A DNA stretch of 21,224 bases from Methylococcaceae bacterium (GTDB lineage: Bacteria; Pseudomonadota; Gammaproteobacteria; Methylococcales; Methylomonadaceae). Both the position numbers and the translations under genes were made by a program. Positions 14,173 to 21,224 of this stretch are shown piece after piece; the stretch's first letter is position 1; every line of letters begins with the position of its first letter. Where the stretch lies: NCBI GenBank assembly GCA_947505055.1, contig CANNLO010000045.1, positions 1 through 21,224 of the forward strand. Direction: 5' to 3'. The notes beneath the pieces are model-generated. The model did no database searches, was not told where the DNA came from, and saw only the letters and a list, made by a program, of their open reading frames with translations.

Positions 14173-15171
14173 ATGAACAAAAAAATAGCCATCCTTGGCG
14201 CAGGGTCCTGGGGAACTGCTTTGGCAATTCTGGCAGCCAGAAATGGTTGCCAGACGCTTTTATGGGGCCACAATTCTGAGCATTTGATTGCACTGACACA
14301 AGATCGGCAAAACAAACGCTATTTGCCGGGGATAATGTTTCCTGACAATCTCGCCGTTACTTCAGACTTGGCCAAAGTTGCTGTCTTTACCAAGCTGTTT
14401 CTGGTTTCTGTACCCAGTCACGCTTTTAAAAATACCCTATTAAATCTTAAAGCGCATCTTTACGAAGACGTACAAATTGCTTGGGCTACCAAAGGTTTTG
14501 ACCCTGATAACGGTTCCTTGCTTCATGAAGTCGTAGCCGACATTTTTTCATCACAGACCCCCGCGGCCTTACTCTCAGGCCCAAGCTTTGCCGGAGAAGT
14601 TGCTGCAGAACTACCTACCGCAATTACCATAGCTTCATACCAACCAGATTTTGCTAGTCAACTAGCAGACATTTTACATGGTGAACGTTTTCGCACTTAT
14701 ACCAACTCAGACTTAATTGGTGTAGAGGTCGGCGGTGCGGTTAAGAACGTCATGGCAATAGCCGCAGGCATTGCCGATGGCCTTGGTTTTGGAGCTAATA
14801 CTCGAGCCGCATTAATTACTCGGGGACTCACCGAAATAATTCGTTTAGGTGTAAGACTGGGAGGAAAACAGGAAACATTTATGGGGCTTGCTGGTTTGGG
14901 TGACCTGATTCTGACCTGCACCGACAATCAATCCAGAAACCGCCGCTTTGGTTTAGCCTTGGGGCAAGGCAAAGACAAAGCTTTAGCCATACAGGAAATT
15001 GGTCAACAAATCGAAGGCGTTTCAGCGGCGAAAGAAACTTTTTTACTTGCCAAAAAACATGGTGTTGACATGCCTATTACTGAACAAACTTACAAAGTTT
15101 TATATGAAGGCTTGGCGCCCTTAACAGCGGTACAAAATTTACTGGTCCGCGAACAAAAATCTGAATCCTAG
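14173..15171 (+). CDS. gpsA: NAD(P)-dependent glycerol-3-phosphate dehydrogenase
   Basis: A 332-residue cytoplasmic enzyme that reduces dihydroxyacetone phosphate to sn-glycerol 3-phosphate, the backbone of phospholipids. The N-terminal Rossmann motif reads ILGAGSWGTALA (GxGxWG). LLSGPSFAGEVA follows in the middle. The catalytic Lys is K191 in VGGAVKNVMAIAAGIADGL, followed by NTRAALITRGLTEIIRLG and GLAGLGDLILTCTDNQSRNRRFG. All expected elements are present and the length is normal. AAGGA lies just upstream of the ATG. It is the last gene of the rhodanese-secB-gpsA operon, as in E. coli, where cysE follows. Here the convergent GDP-mannose operon follows instead, separated by two hairpins. Confidence 0.98.
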   Translation: MNKKIAILGAGSWGTALAILAARNGCQTLLWGHNSEHLIALTQDRQNKRYLPGIMFPDNLAVTSDLAKVAVFTKLFLVSVPSHAFKNTLLNLKAHLYEDVQIAWATKGFDPDNGSLLHEVVADIFSSQTPAALLSGPSFAGEVAAELPTAITIASYQPDFASQLADILHGERFRTYTNSDLIGVEVGGAVKNVMAIAAGIADGLGFGANTRAALITRGLTEIIRLGVRLGGKQETFMGLAGLGDLILTCTDNQSRNRRFGLALGQGKDKALAIQEIGQQIEGVSAAKETFLLAKKHGVDMPITEQTYKVLYEGLAPLTAVQNLLVREQKSES

Positions 15172-15190
15172 AAGCCAAAACCCATCAAAA

Positions 15191-15242
15191 AGCGGAGCAA
15201 ATGCCCCGCTAATCAGTAATAGTCTCTTCAATCAAGACTATT
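15191..15242. terminator. Two adjacent hairpins between gpsA and manC
   Basis: Hairpin one (15191-15210) pairs AGCGG-x-GCA with TGC-x-CCGCT around two bases with one mismatch. On the minus strand it is followed by TTTTGATG, so it fits a terminator of the manC operon. Hairpin two pairs AATAGTCT (15218-15225) with AGACTATT (15235-15242) and overlaps the manC stop codon. Together they can serve both convergent operons. Confidence 0.6.
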
Positions 15243-16689
15243 CGTTACGTCCATAGCTATCTTCGTAACGAACAATATCATCCTCATTCAGATAAGCCCC
15301 CGACTGAACTTCAATCATTTCCAGGGTAACTTTGCCTGGATTCTCCAAGCGATGCATTGTGCCCAAGGGAATAAAAGTCGATTGATTTTCGCTCACCAGA
15401 AAAACTTCTTCGCCTCGGGTAACTTGTGCCGTACCGCGAACCACAATCCAATGCTCGGCTCGGTGATGATGCCTTTGCAGAGATAAAGAAGCACCAGGAT
15501 TTACCATAATACGCTTAACCTGAAAACGATCCCCATCATCGATACAATCGTACCAACCCCAGGGTCGATTGATTTTACGATGCGCATCTGTCTCACTCCG
15601 ACCTGCAGCTTTAATTTTAGCTACGATCTCTTTCACTTTTTGTAGATGGGCTTTATGCGCAACCAGAATCGCATCAGGCGTTTCCACCACAATCAAGTCA
15701 CTTAAACCAACACACGCAACCAGACGCTTGGAACTAAGCACCAAAGTGTCTTTGGTATCAACAGCAATAACATCGCCCATTAACACATTGCCTTGCTCGT
15801 CTTTATTGCCAATTTCCCAAAGTGCATCCCAAGCCCCCACATCTGACCAATTGGCCGCAAGCGGCACAACAACTACGTCACCAGTATTCGACTGCACCGA
15901 GGCCAATTTTTCCATAACCGCATAATCTATGGATTCAGATGGACATGCGGCAAAATGATCGGGAGAGGGTCGAATAAAATCATTATCTTGAGTACGTTGC
16001 TCAAAGGCCAGCAAGGTCGCGGCAGCAATATCGGGACGACATTCCTGCATTTTATCCAACCAGACTGAGGCTTTTATGGCAAAAATACCACCATTCCAAA
16101 AGAACTCACCACTGGAAAGATATTGTTCAGCGGTAACCTGATCCGGTTTTTCAACAAATTGCGCAACCTGAAATGCATGCTCTCCCAGCTTCTGGCCAAT
16201 CCGAATATAGCCATAACCGGTTTCCGGGGCCGTGGGCTGAATGCCAAAAGTAACCAATTTACCGATTTTAGCCAATTCTACACCCTGATGAATAGCCAAT
16301 CTAAATGCTACCTCATCTTTGATAATATGATCCGCAGGCATGACCACCATGACTGCATCAGGATCATCCATTTGCGCCTTTAAAGCCGCAAGTGAAAGTG
16401 CTGGAGCAGTATTACGACCGCAAGGTTCAAGTATCAAAGGAAATCTATGAATACCGATCTGCCGCATTTGTTCGGCCATTAAAAAACGATATTCTTCATT
16501 GCCAACCAAAATAGGCACGGCTACCGACTCGCCTTCCATCAAGATCACTTCTTTTAATCGCAAGGCCGTAGCTTGCAACATGGAATGCTCGCCAACCAGT
16601 GTTAAAAGTTGCTTGGGATATTGTTCACGTGACAAAGGCCAGAGACGCGTGCCGGAGCCACCGGAGAGGATAACAGGGATAATTTTCAT
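15238..16689 (-). CDS. manC: Mannose-1-phosphate guanylyltransferase / mannose-6-phosphate isomerase
   Basis: A 483-residue bifunctional (type II) enzyme. The N-terminal nucleotidyltransferase domain opens with PVILSGGSGTRLWPLSREQY, the pyrophosphorylase signature with its catalytic Arg and Lys, and has FVEKPD with FFWNGGIFAIKAS in the sugar-binding part. The C-terminal cupin isomerase domain (about 365-475) has NRPWGWYD, then QRHHHRAEHW (H407-H409, E412, H413) and H446 as likely metal ligands. The protein can isomerise fructose 6-phosphate and make GDP-mannose from mannose 1-phosphate and GTP. It follows the phosphomannomutase gene by 35 bases, so one transcript covers all steps from fructose 6-phosphate to GDP-mannose for surface polysaccharide. 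Names manC, algA and cpsB are used for this architecture. The polysaccharide made here is not indicated. Confidence 0.93.
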   Translation of the reverse strand: MKIIPVILSGGSGTRLWPLSREQYPKQLLTLVGEHSMLQATALRLKEVILMEGESVAVPILVGNEEYRFLMAEQMRQIGIHRFPLILEPCGRNTAPALSLAALKAQMDDPDAVMVVMPADHIIKDEVAFRLAIHQGVELAKIGKLVTFGIQPTAPETGYGYIRIGQKLGEHAFQVAQFVEKPDQVTAEQYLSSGEFFWNGGIFAIKASVWLDKMQECRPDIAAATLLAFEQRTQDNDFIRPSPDHFAACPSESIDYAVMEKLASVQSNTGDVVVVPLAANWSDVGAWDALWEIGNKDEQGNVLMGDVIAVDTKDTLVLSSKRLVACVGLSDLIVVETPDAILVAHKAHLQKVKEIVAKIKAAGRSETDAHRKINRPWGWYDCIDDGDRFQVKRIMVNPGASLSLQRHHHRAEHWIVVRGTAQVTRGEEVFLVSENQSTFIPLGTMHRLENPGKVTLEMIEVQSGAYLNEDDIVRYEDSYGRNE

Positions 16690-16724
16690 CTAGGTTCTCG
16701 TTAAATATCGTTAAGTAATAAAGA

Positions 16725-18146
16725 TTAATTGTTCAAGCGTGATAAACAAGTGCGAACCAATTCATCGGCACGGGTTTGTGAATCAGCTTCAGCATAACAA
16801 CGAAGCTCGGGGGCATTACCCGAAGCACGAAAATGGACGATTTCGCCATTTTCAAAAAACAATCTCAGTCCATCGGTTTGATCCTTATTAACTGCTTCTC
16901 CGCACAAATCTCCCAATAACTCATGTACCGAGCTCTTGGAACAGGCTAAATTACTAAGCAACAATTGACTTTTCTCGGAAGGAAAAGAGCATAAGCGATC
17001 ACTCGCAGTATAGCGTGCCGGTAAATCTTGGGATAACTCTGATAGTTTCAAATGACGTTTTTTTGCCATCACCAACAAAGCAAGCATGGGCAAAATGGCA
17101 TCTCTTGTCGGTAAAGGTTTTAAAATACGCCCTTGTTTTGCCAATTCTGTCGCTACCAAAAAACCACCATTGGCTTCAAAGCCAACGACCGAATCATGCC
17201 CTTGTTCAATAAGTTTTTCCATTCCAGCAATGACATACGGTGAACCAATTCGGGTGCGACTTACAGAAAAATACTGACATAATTCAAGTGCGCTGTTACT
17301 GCTAACCGGTGTCACTACAGACTTTGCACCTAAATATTGTGCGCACAAAATACCGACGATATCTCCCCGCAACCATTGCCCCTGCTCATCCCCCAACAAA
17401 GGTCGATCAGCATCGCCATCCGTAGACAAAATTGCATCAAAACCATATTCGAGCGCCCATTGCCGAGCTTTACGCGCATCTTCTTCACCAACCGCTTCTG
17501 TATCGATGGGTACAAATTGATCGGTACGACCAATTGATATTACTTCAGCTCCAAGTTCCTGGAGAATTTCCGTCAAAAGCTCCCGAGCAGCACTTGAATG
17601 TTCATAAAAACCTAGCCGCAATCCAGTCAAAGGCTGCTGCGGAAAAAATTGCACATACCTGTCAGCATAGTGTTTATAGGCCACTTGATTGATTTCAGGT
17701 AAAACAACCGCTCCTATAAATTCAGGAATAATCGACTTCGCTTCGGTAATAGTAACTTCATCCTGCTTGGTAATTTCGCCACTTGAACGATAAAACTTGA
17801 TGCCGTTTCTATCGAAAGGAATATGACTTCCAGTAATCATTATGGCAGGTATATGTTGCTCTTGAGCATAATAGGCCAAGGCAGGTGTCGGTAATATCCC
17901 GCAAAAATCAACCTCGAAACCGGCATATTGAATTGCCGCAGCACAAATTCCAGCAATCCCTGGGCTGCTGGGACGTAAATCCATACCTAATGCTATTCGG
18001 GATTTTGGTGCCGGACCGATGCTCTGCAAAAAAGCCAATGTATAGGCCATACAGACCTCATCGGTCATGTCCGTAACCAGCCCCCTCGCGCCACTGGTTC
18101 CAAACTGTATTGAACTTAATGCAATAATGTCATGACTTATTCTCAT
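16725..18146 (-). CDS. Phosphomannomutase / phosphohexomutase
   Basis: A 473-residue alpha-D-phosphohexomutase with all four domains: FGTSGARG at the N-terminus, the phosphoserine loop MITGSHIPFDRNG (S107), the magnesium loop STDGDADRP (D243, D245, D247), the sugar-binding VGFEANGGF (E324), and the C-terminal phosphate-binding RASGNAPELR. The loop reads TGSHIP where the commonest form is TASHNP; this variant occurs in a subgroup of bacterial phosphomannomutases. The frame is open to a TTG at 18170, but AGGGGGAG lies four bases before the ATG at 18146, which settles the start. Directly followed by manC, it most likely converts mannose 6-phosphate to mannose 1-phosphate. Glucose or glucosamine phosphates as substrates cannot be excluded from sequence, so I leave the symbol blank (manB or cpsG would be usual). 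Confidence 0.9.
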   Translation of the reverse strand: MRISHDIIALSSIQFGTSGARGLVTDMTDEVCMAYTLAFLQSIGPAPKSRIALGMDLRPSSPGIAGICAAAIQYAGFEVDFCGILPTPALAYYAQEQHIPAIMITGSHIPFDRNGIKFYRSSGEITKQDEVTITEAKSIIPEFIGAVVLPEINQVAYKHYADRYVQFFPQQPLTGLRLGFYEHSSAARELLTEILQELGAEVISIGRTDQFVPIDTEAVGEEDARKARQWALEYGFDAILSTDGDADRPLLGDEQGQWLRGDIVGILCAQYLGAKSVVTPVSSNSALELCQYFSVSRTRIGSPYVIAGMEKLIEQGHDSVVGFEANGGFLVATELAKQGRILKPLPTRDAILPMLALLVMAKKRHLKLSELSQDLPARYTASDRLCSFPSEKSQLLLSNLACSKSSVHELLGDLCGEAVNKDQTDGLRLFFENGEIVHFRASGNAPELRCYAEADSQTRADELVRTCLSRLNN

Positions 18147-18362
18147 ATCTCCCCCTCTATTTAATTTCAATACGCTTATTGCATTCTTGTTCGCTCATTC
18201 GACTAAACAAACCTGAAAGAAAATATCACATCATCAATTTTGAAGAAACAAAATAACCTTAAATACACATTCAAACCCGGCAAATTCGCGAAACCCAACA
18301 TTACCACTGGGGCTATCAAAAAATCTACAACAGGTTTTAGATTTTCTTTTTTGCAGAACCGG

Positions 18363-18391
18363 TTGATAATAGCGTTATTATTAATTTAACT
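18363..18391 (+). promoter_or_regulatory. Candidate ssb promoter
   Basis: TTGATA (18363-18368, five of six matches) is followed after 17 bases by TTAACT (18386-18391, three of six), ending 16 bases before the ssb ATG. ATAATA/TATTAT form a small palindrome between them. No LexA-type CTGT-N8-ACAG site is seen. The short distance to the start codon weakens the call. Confidence 0.3.
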
Positions 18392-18407
18392 TTATAAACG
18401 AGAAAAA

Positions 18408-18845
18408 ATGAGCAACGTCTTTAGTTTTACCGGTACAGTGGGTCGAGATGCAGAAGTTCGATATTTGCCGTCTGGCCAAGCCGTATTGAACGTTACTGTG
18501 GCCAACAATATCGGCTTTGGTGATAAGCAACAAACACTCTGGATCCGTTGTGCAGTTTGGGGCAAACGCGCAGAAGGACAATTACAAAATTATCTCAAAA
18601 AAGGCCAACAGGTGTTTGTTTCTGGCGAATTAAGTCAAAGTGAATATCGCGCACAAGATGGCACAACTAAAACCACTCTGGAACTTAATGCCAGCATTCT
18701 TGATCTGGTCGGCAAAAGAAATGAATCTAGCCAGTCTCCACAACAAAATTATTCCCACGAGTCAGCCCCAGGAAAGCAAAGCGCACAACAAGCGCCTAGT
18801 CATGATAATTTTGACGCGCCTTACGATGACGATATTCCATTTTAA
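18408..18845 (+). CDS. ssb: Single-stranded DNA-binding protein
   Basis: A 145-residue SSB. The OB-fold (about 1-105) has VGRDAEVRYLPSGQAVLNVTVA, WIRCAVWGKRAE and LKKGQQVFVSGELS followed by TTLELNAS. A Gln/Ser-rich disordered linker leads to the acidic tip DDDIPF, which binds partner proteins such as RecO, PriA, exonuclease I and the polymerase III chi subunit. It is shorter than E. coli SSB (178) because of the linker, but complete. It protects single-stranded DNA in replication, repair and recombination. The upstream gene in E. coli is uvrA, divergent; here the GDP-mannose operon is on that side and uvrB lies beyond a small unknown gene. GAG precedes the ATG at a workable distance. Confidence 0.97.
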   Translation: MSNVFSFTGTVGRDAEVRYLPSGQAVLNVTVANNIGFGDKQQTLWIRCAVWGKRAEGQLQNYLKKGQQVFVSGELSQSEYRAQDGTTKTTLELNASILDLVGKRNESSQSPQQNYSHESAPGKQSAQQAPSHDNFDAPYDDDIPF

Positions 18846-18853
18846 TTCAAAAA

Positions 18854-19237
18854 ATGTTAAATCGCGACAAAGTAAATATCACTGAGCACAGCCTACTGGT
18901 TGCTCATGGACACAGTAAGAAACTGTCAGATATTCGCAAAAAACTTCAATCGGCCAGTCCGGTTGAGGTTTTGCAATTAAAAAACGTCAAGCCTGAGCTT
19001 ACAGATGAATTAAACCAAGCCAGAAAACTGATTGATGAGCGTATTTCAGAAATAATGAACAGTTTCCCTGAAGGTAAGAAAAAAAGGCTGTTTAGCTTTA
19101 GATATGGCTCTGTTTCCGCAATAAAATTGTTAGCTATTAGATCTATTTTTAAAACCTTGGAACTTGATTGTAATTCCGTCAAATTAAAGCTCATTGCAGA
19201 CCTTAACTATCATGGCAATGATGTTACAAAAAACTGA
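18854..19237 (+). CDS. Small basic protein of unknown function, downstream of ssb
   Basis: A 127-residue product that starts eight bases after the ssb stop, in the same direction, so it is very likely co-transcribed. It is rich in Lys and Leu. A helical, charged first half (about 20-70, with SDIRKKLQSA and ELNQARKLIDERISEIM) is followed by a basic KKKRLF patch and a more hydrophobic stretch (SVSAIKLLAIRSIFKTLEL). There is no signal peptide, clear membrane segment, cysteine pair or known motif. I do not recognise a family. No Shine-Dalgarno is visible, so translation may be coupled to ssb. The reading frame has sensible composition and length, and its stop lies in a hairpin, which supports a real gene. 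The position suggests a link to DNA metabolism but nothing in the sequence proves it. Confidence 0.65.
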   Translation: MLNRDKVNITEHSLLVAHGHSKKLSDIRKKLQSASPVEVLQLKNVKPELTDELNQARKLIDERISEIMNSFPEGKKKRLFSFRYGSVSAIKLLAIRSIFKTLELDCNSVKLKLIADLNYHGNDVTKN

Positions 19238-19249
19238 TACCTTCAGTTT
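19231..19249. terminator. Terminator between the post-ssb gene and uvrB
   Basis: AAACTGA (19231-19237) pairs with TCAGTTT (19243-19249) around five bases. On the minus strand the arm runs straight into further T (TTTTTTG), a good U-tract about 70 bases after the uvrB stop. On the plus strand it contains the stop codon of the small gene and is followed by an A-rich stretch, so activity in that direction is weaker. Confidence 0.55.
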
Positions 19250-19318
19250 AAAAATCTTCTGTGTCGGTTGACTCACCAATAATTTCATCTCAAACAAACT
19301 ACTTATCCGATTTCCCAA

Positions 19319-21224
19319 CTAAACCAAAATTAACTCCTGTATCACTTTAATCTCATCCCTAAGCTTGGCCGCCTGCTCAAATTCCAAGTTTTTCGCATGC
19401 TGATACATGGCGTCCTCGAGCTGCTTCAATTTTTTGCCCGCCTGCTTGGGCGTCATGCCCGCTTTATAATCAGCTGAATATTCGGCAACTTTACTAAGTA
19501 ACTTATTGGCGCTGGTCAAACCCGATCCGGGTATCGAAACTTGCAAAATGTCGGTAACCGACTTAAAAATGGTTGTGGGCTCAATGTGATGCTCTATATT
19601 AAACTGGTGTTGTTTTTCGCGGCGACGCTCGGTCTCGTCAATTGCCTGCTGCATAGATTTGGTGATTTTATCGCCATACAAAATCGCCTTGCCGTTTACG
19701 TTTCTCGCCGCCCGGCCTATGGTTTGTACCAGAGACACCACCGATCGCAGAAAACCTTCCTTGTCGGCATCCAGAATTGCAACCAGCGACACTTCGGGTA
19801 TATCAAGTCCTTCACGCAACAGGTTGATACCGACCAAAACGTCAAACTGCCCGAGTCGTAAATCCCGAATGATTTCAACTCTTTCCACGGTATCAATATC
19901 CGAATGCAGATAACGAACCCGCACGCCGTGTTCCGACAAATATTCGGTTAAATCTTCGGACATCCTTTTGGTTAGCGTGGTAACCAAAACGCGTTCTTTA
20001 ACCGCAACGCGCTTGTGAATTTCAGATAATAAATCATCAATCTGGGTAGTGGCAGGACGCACTTCCACTACCGGATCAAGCAAGCCGGTTGGTCTGACCA
20101 CTTGCTCGGCAAATACGCCGGAGTGCTCTCTTTCGTAAGGCCCTGGCGTTGCCGACACATAAATTCGTTGCGGTGCTTTTGTTTCAAATTCATCAAACAT
20201 CAACGGACGATTATCCAGTGCGGATGGCAGTCTGAAACCGTATTCAACCAGCGTTTCCTTACGCGACCGGTCACCTTTATACATTGCGCCGATCTGCGGC
20301 ACGGCGACATGGCTTTCATCAATAATTACCAGGGCATTGTCACGCAAATAATCGAACATGGTCGGCGGCGATTCACCTGCGTTTCTGCCGGACAAATAGC
20401 GGGAATAATTTTCAATGCCGGAGCAATAACCAACTTCCAAAATCATTTCAATATCAAACAAGGTGCGTTGTTCCAAGCGTTGCGCTTCGACCAGTTTATT
20501 TAGTGACCGCAATTGTTCCAAACGCTCTTTAAGCTCAATCTTGATGGCTTCAACCGCTTCCAGCAATTGCTCGCGTGGCGTGACGTAATGACTTTTTGGA
20601 TAAATGGTATAACGCGCCAGTCGTCTTAAAATTTCGCCGGTCAGCGGATCGAACAACGACAAGCGTTCCACTTCATCATCGAACAATTCGATTCTCAATG
20701 CCTCACTGTCAGATTCTGCAGGATACACATCGATAACTTCGCCTCGCACCCGGTAGGTTGCGCGTCTTAAGTCCAGGTCATTGCGGGTGTATTGCATTTC
20801 GGCAAGACGGCGCAGGATGTCGCGCTGATTGATCATGTCGCCTTTGACCAGATGCAGCACCATCTTGAAATACGATTCCGGTTCACCCAAGCCATAAATC
20901 GCCGAAACCGTAGCAACCACAATGGTATCGTCCCTTTCGATCAAAGCTTTGGTGGCGGATAAACGCATTTGTTCGATATGCTCGTTTATCGCGGCATCTT
21001 TGTCGATAAAGGTATCCGAGGCAGGAACATAGGCTTCCGGCTGGTAATAGTCGTAATAAGACACAAAATACTCGACGCTGTTTTCCGGAAAAAACTCCTT
21101 CATCTCCCCGTATAATTGCGCGGCCAAGGTTTTATTCGGCGCCATGATCATCGCGGGTCGCTGCACCTGATTAATGACATTGGCAATGGTGAAGGTCTTG
21201 CCTGATCCGGTCACGCCCAGCAGG
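19319..21224 (-). CDS. uvrB: Excinuclease ABC subunit B (5' end outside the window)
   Basis: About 635 C-terminal residues of UvrB, the damage-verification helicase of nucleotide excision repair. The frame runs to the window edge, where [11 protein letters not shown] contains the Walker A motif; only the first few dozen residues are missing. Also seen: the beta-hairpin region [20 protein letters not shown] that inserts behind the lesion, the DESHV helicase II box with [59 protein letters not shown], and the C-terminal UVR domain ([24 protein letters not shown]) that contacts UvrC. It works with UvrA and UvrC, which are not in the window. Base composition here is visibly richer in G and C than in the left part of the window. 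It ends by converging on the small gene after ssb. Confidence 0.98.
   Translation of the reverse strand, partial: LLGVTGSGKTFTIANVINQVQRPAMIMAPNKTLAAQLYGEMKEFFPENSVEYFVSYYDYYQPEAYVPASDTFIDKDAAINEHIEQMRLSATKALIERDDTIVVATVSAIYGLGEPESYFKMVLHLVKGDMINQRDILRRLAEMQYTRNDLDLRRATYRVRGEVIDVYPAESDSEALRIELFDDEVERLSLFDPLTGEILRRLARYTIYPKSHYVTPREQLLEAVEAIKIELKERLEQLRSLNKLVEAQRLEQRTLFDIEMILEVGYCSGIENYSRYLSGRNAGESPPTMFDYLRDNALVIIDESHVAVPQIGAMYKGDRSRKETLVEYGFRLPSALDNRPLMFDEFETKAPQRIYVSATPGPYEREHSGVFAEQVVRPTGLLDPVVEVRPATTQIDDLLSEIHKRVAVKERVLVTTLTKRMSEDLTEYLSEHGVRVRYLHSDIDTVERVEIIRDLRLGQFDVLVGINLLREGLDIPEVSLVAILDADKEGFLRSVVSLVQTIGRAARNVNGKAILYGDKITKSMQQAIDETERRREKQHQFNIEHHIEPTTIFKSVTDILQVSIPGSGLTSANKLLSKVAEYSADYKAGMTPKQAGKKLKQLEDAMYQHAKNLEFEQAAKLRDEIKVIQELILV

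Noticed and set aside
18147..18407. LexA (SOS) operator ahead of ssb
   Set aside because: No CTGT-N8-ACAG arrangement was found in this gap.
1..21224. CRISPR arrays, IS elements, tRNA or rRNA genes
   Set aside because: No spaced direct-repeat array, transposase frame with terminal inverted repeats, cloverleaf or rRNA-like sequence was recognised in either strand.

Overview
The window looks like a chromosomal segment from a gammaproteobacterial aerobic methanotroph (order Methylococcales). The main clue is at the left edge. Reading leftward, a strong GGAGG site is followed by an ATG and the residues MAATTESV, which match from memory the N-terminus of PmoC, a subunit of particulate methane monooxygenase. 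The base composition is AT-rich for this group, by eye in the low 40s % GC. The gene neighbourhoods (gpmI-envC-ctpA diverging from a YibN-like rhodanese, secB and gpsA) are typical of Gammaproteobacteria. The genus cannot be fixed from this sequence alone.

Layout, left to right. (1) 1-316: the 5' end of a probable pmoC on the minus strand with a candidate sigma70-like promoter, divergent from a small membrane-anchored protein of unknown function (317-754). (2) 1107-3473: rpmE (minus), an ExoA/Xth-type AP endonuclease (plus) and an AmpG-like muropeptide permease (minus). The last two converge and overlap by 26 bases. (3) 3560-7330: a strong minus-strand terminator, nhaD (minus, probably with a TTG start), and a divergent pair made of a siroheme sulfite/nitrite reductase and a DUF934 protein. 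(4) 7340-8410: a GIY-YIG nuclease gene bracketed by two bidirectional-looking terminators. Its C-terminal DUF4357 domain is cut off by a shift of one base inside a run of eight G. (5) 8433-12626: operon gpmI-envC-ctpA (minus). (6) 13155-15171: operon rhodanese-secB-gpsA (plus). (7) 15191-18146: operon phosphomannomutase then bifunctional mannose-1-phosphate guanylyltransferase (minus), giving GDP-mannose. (8) 18408-19237: ssb and a small unknown gene (plus). (9) 19319-21224: uvrB (minus), missing its 5' end at the window edge.

Most of the content is housekeeping: envelope and peptidoglycan turnover (AmpG, EnvC, CtpA), protein export (SecB), central carbon and lipid precursors (GpmI, GpsA), activated sugar supply (ManC/Pmm), DNA repair and replication (Xth, SSB, UvrB), sulfur assimilation, and Na+/H+ homeostasis (NhaD). 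The least ordinary pieces are the frameshifted GIY-YIG/DUF4357 gene with its G8 tract, the small exported protein beside pmoC, the 127-residue unknown after ssb, a long palindrome after nhaD, and two overlapping mini-ORFs in the 528-base gap at 12627-13154. I found no clear evidence of a new multi-gene system. There is no CRISPR array, no IS element, no rRNA and no tRNA that I can recognise.
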